Assembly (NCBI GenBank): GCA_964463145.1
Contig: CAYXBG010000049.1
Coordinates: forward strand, 1-13,247
Reading direction: 5' to 3'
Origin: CAYXBG01 sp964463145
GTDB taxonomy: Bacteria; Acidobacteriota; UBA6911; RPQK01; CBDAPI01
Length of the DNA: 13,247 nt
In this document: piece after piece, positions 13,051 to 13,247 of the stretch
Numbering within the stretch: the stretch's first letter is position 1
Layout of the letters: every line of letters starts with the position of its first letter
Notes under the pieces: generated by a model
Databases searched by the model: none
What the model was told of the DNA's origin: nothing
Seen by the model: only the letters and a program-made list of their open reading frames with translations
Made by a program: the position numbers and the translations under genes

Positions 13051-13247
13051 ATGAAAATTCGACTCAGTTTCCTTTTCTTTTCAATAATTCTCGGGGTTTC
13101 GTCTCTAGGAGGACTCCTAGGAGATCGCCTCAGAGTGAGATCAACTCTGGAGGGGCGTGAGGATCTGATTAGGAGGTTCACTGAAACACTGGCTCTTATT
13201 CAGGAGCAACATTTCCAGGAAGTATCCACTGAAAAACTGGTAGAGAG
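13051..13247 (+). CDS. S41-family C-terminal processing peptidase, N-terminal part (cut by window end)
   Basis: Only the first 65 codons are present. They read as a signal or anchor segment, MKIRLSFLFFSIILGVSSLGG, then a charged linker and the stretch FTETLALIQEQHFQEVSTEKLVE. The last part resembles the start of the mature region of carboxyl-terminal processing proteases (CtpA/Prc), where a tyrosine or phenylalanine and a DPEKL-like turn precede the first helices. The PDZ and catalytic Ser/Lys domains would lie beyond the edge and cannot be checked. Such enzymes cut C-terminal tails of periplasmic or envelope proteins. The ribosome-binding site is weak. It is divergent from tatA. Confidence 0.6.
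   Translation, partial: MKIRLSFLFFSIILGVSSLGGLLGDRLRVRSTLEGREDLIRRFTETLALIQEQHFQEVSTEKLVE

Noticed and set aside
1..13247. Integration island or mobile element at the two tRNA genes
   Set aside because: Both tRNAs are flanked by housekeeping genes. There is no integrase, transposase, second attachment repeat or shift in gene style, so no island is supported.

Overview
The window is an ordinary bacterial chromosomal segment of mostly housekeeping genes plus one transporter operon. No phage, IS, CRISPR or conjugation genes were seen. The lineage cannot be fixed from the sequence alone. Pointers are a HrcA-type CIRCE operator in front of groESL, CCA ends encoded in both tRNA genes, a yeast-ADE1-length PurC, a minimal TatA+TatC system, a TAXI-type TRAP transporter and an S41 C-terminal processing peptidase. 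Together they suggest a Gram-negative, non-enteric bacterium. The protein sequences look most like Acidobacteriota or a deltaproteobacterial-type lineage to me, but that is an impression and not a result.

Layout. Bases 1-2117 run on the minus strand: tRNA-His(GTG) with its own promoter, then cvpA, then purC. The gene-free 2118-2468 stretch is the divergent purC/groESL control region. It holds a possible purC promoter, a tandem 13-bp repeat, a near-consensus sigma70 promoter and a CIRCE element. On the plus strand follow groES and groEL, closed by a strong intrinsic terminator and a second AT-rich hairpin, then an ArnT/PMT-family lipid-linked-sugar glycosyltransferase and cysS. tRNA-Gly(GCC) lies on the minus strand, divergent from a two-gene TAXI-TRAP transporter operon (lipoprotein binding protein plus fused permease). 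Convergent with that operon is a minus-strand cluster in the transcription order tatA, tatC, then a BlaI/MecI-type repressor gene without a visible BlaR1 partner. At the right edge, divergent from tatA, is the start of an S41 processing protease gene, cut by the window end.

How the genes fit together. GroES/GroEL form the chaperonin, probably heat-inducible through HrcA. CysRS and the two tRNAs serve translation, and PurC serves purine synthesis. TatA/TatC export folded proteins, and the divergent S41 protease probably acts in the periplasm. The TRAP pair imports an unidentified organic acid or amino acid. The features most worth a second look are a roughly 100-residue acidic N-terminal extension of TatC, the orphan BlaI-type regulator behind tatAC, and paired hairpins that place the TRAP permease ribosome-binding site in a loop. 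I found no convincing undescribed multi-gene system.
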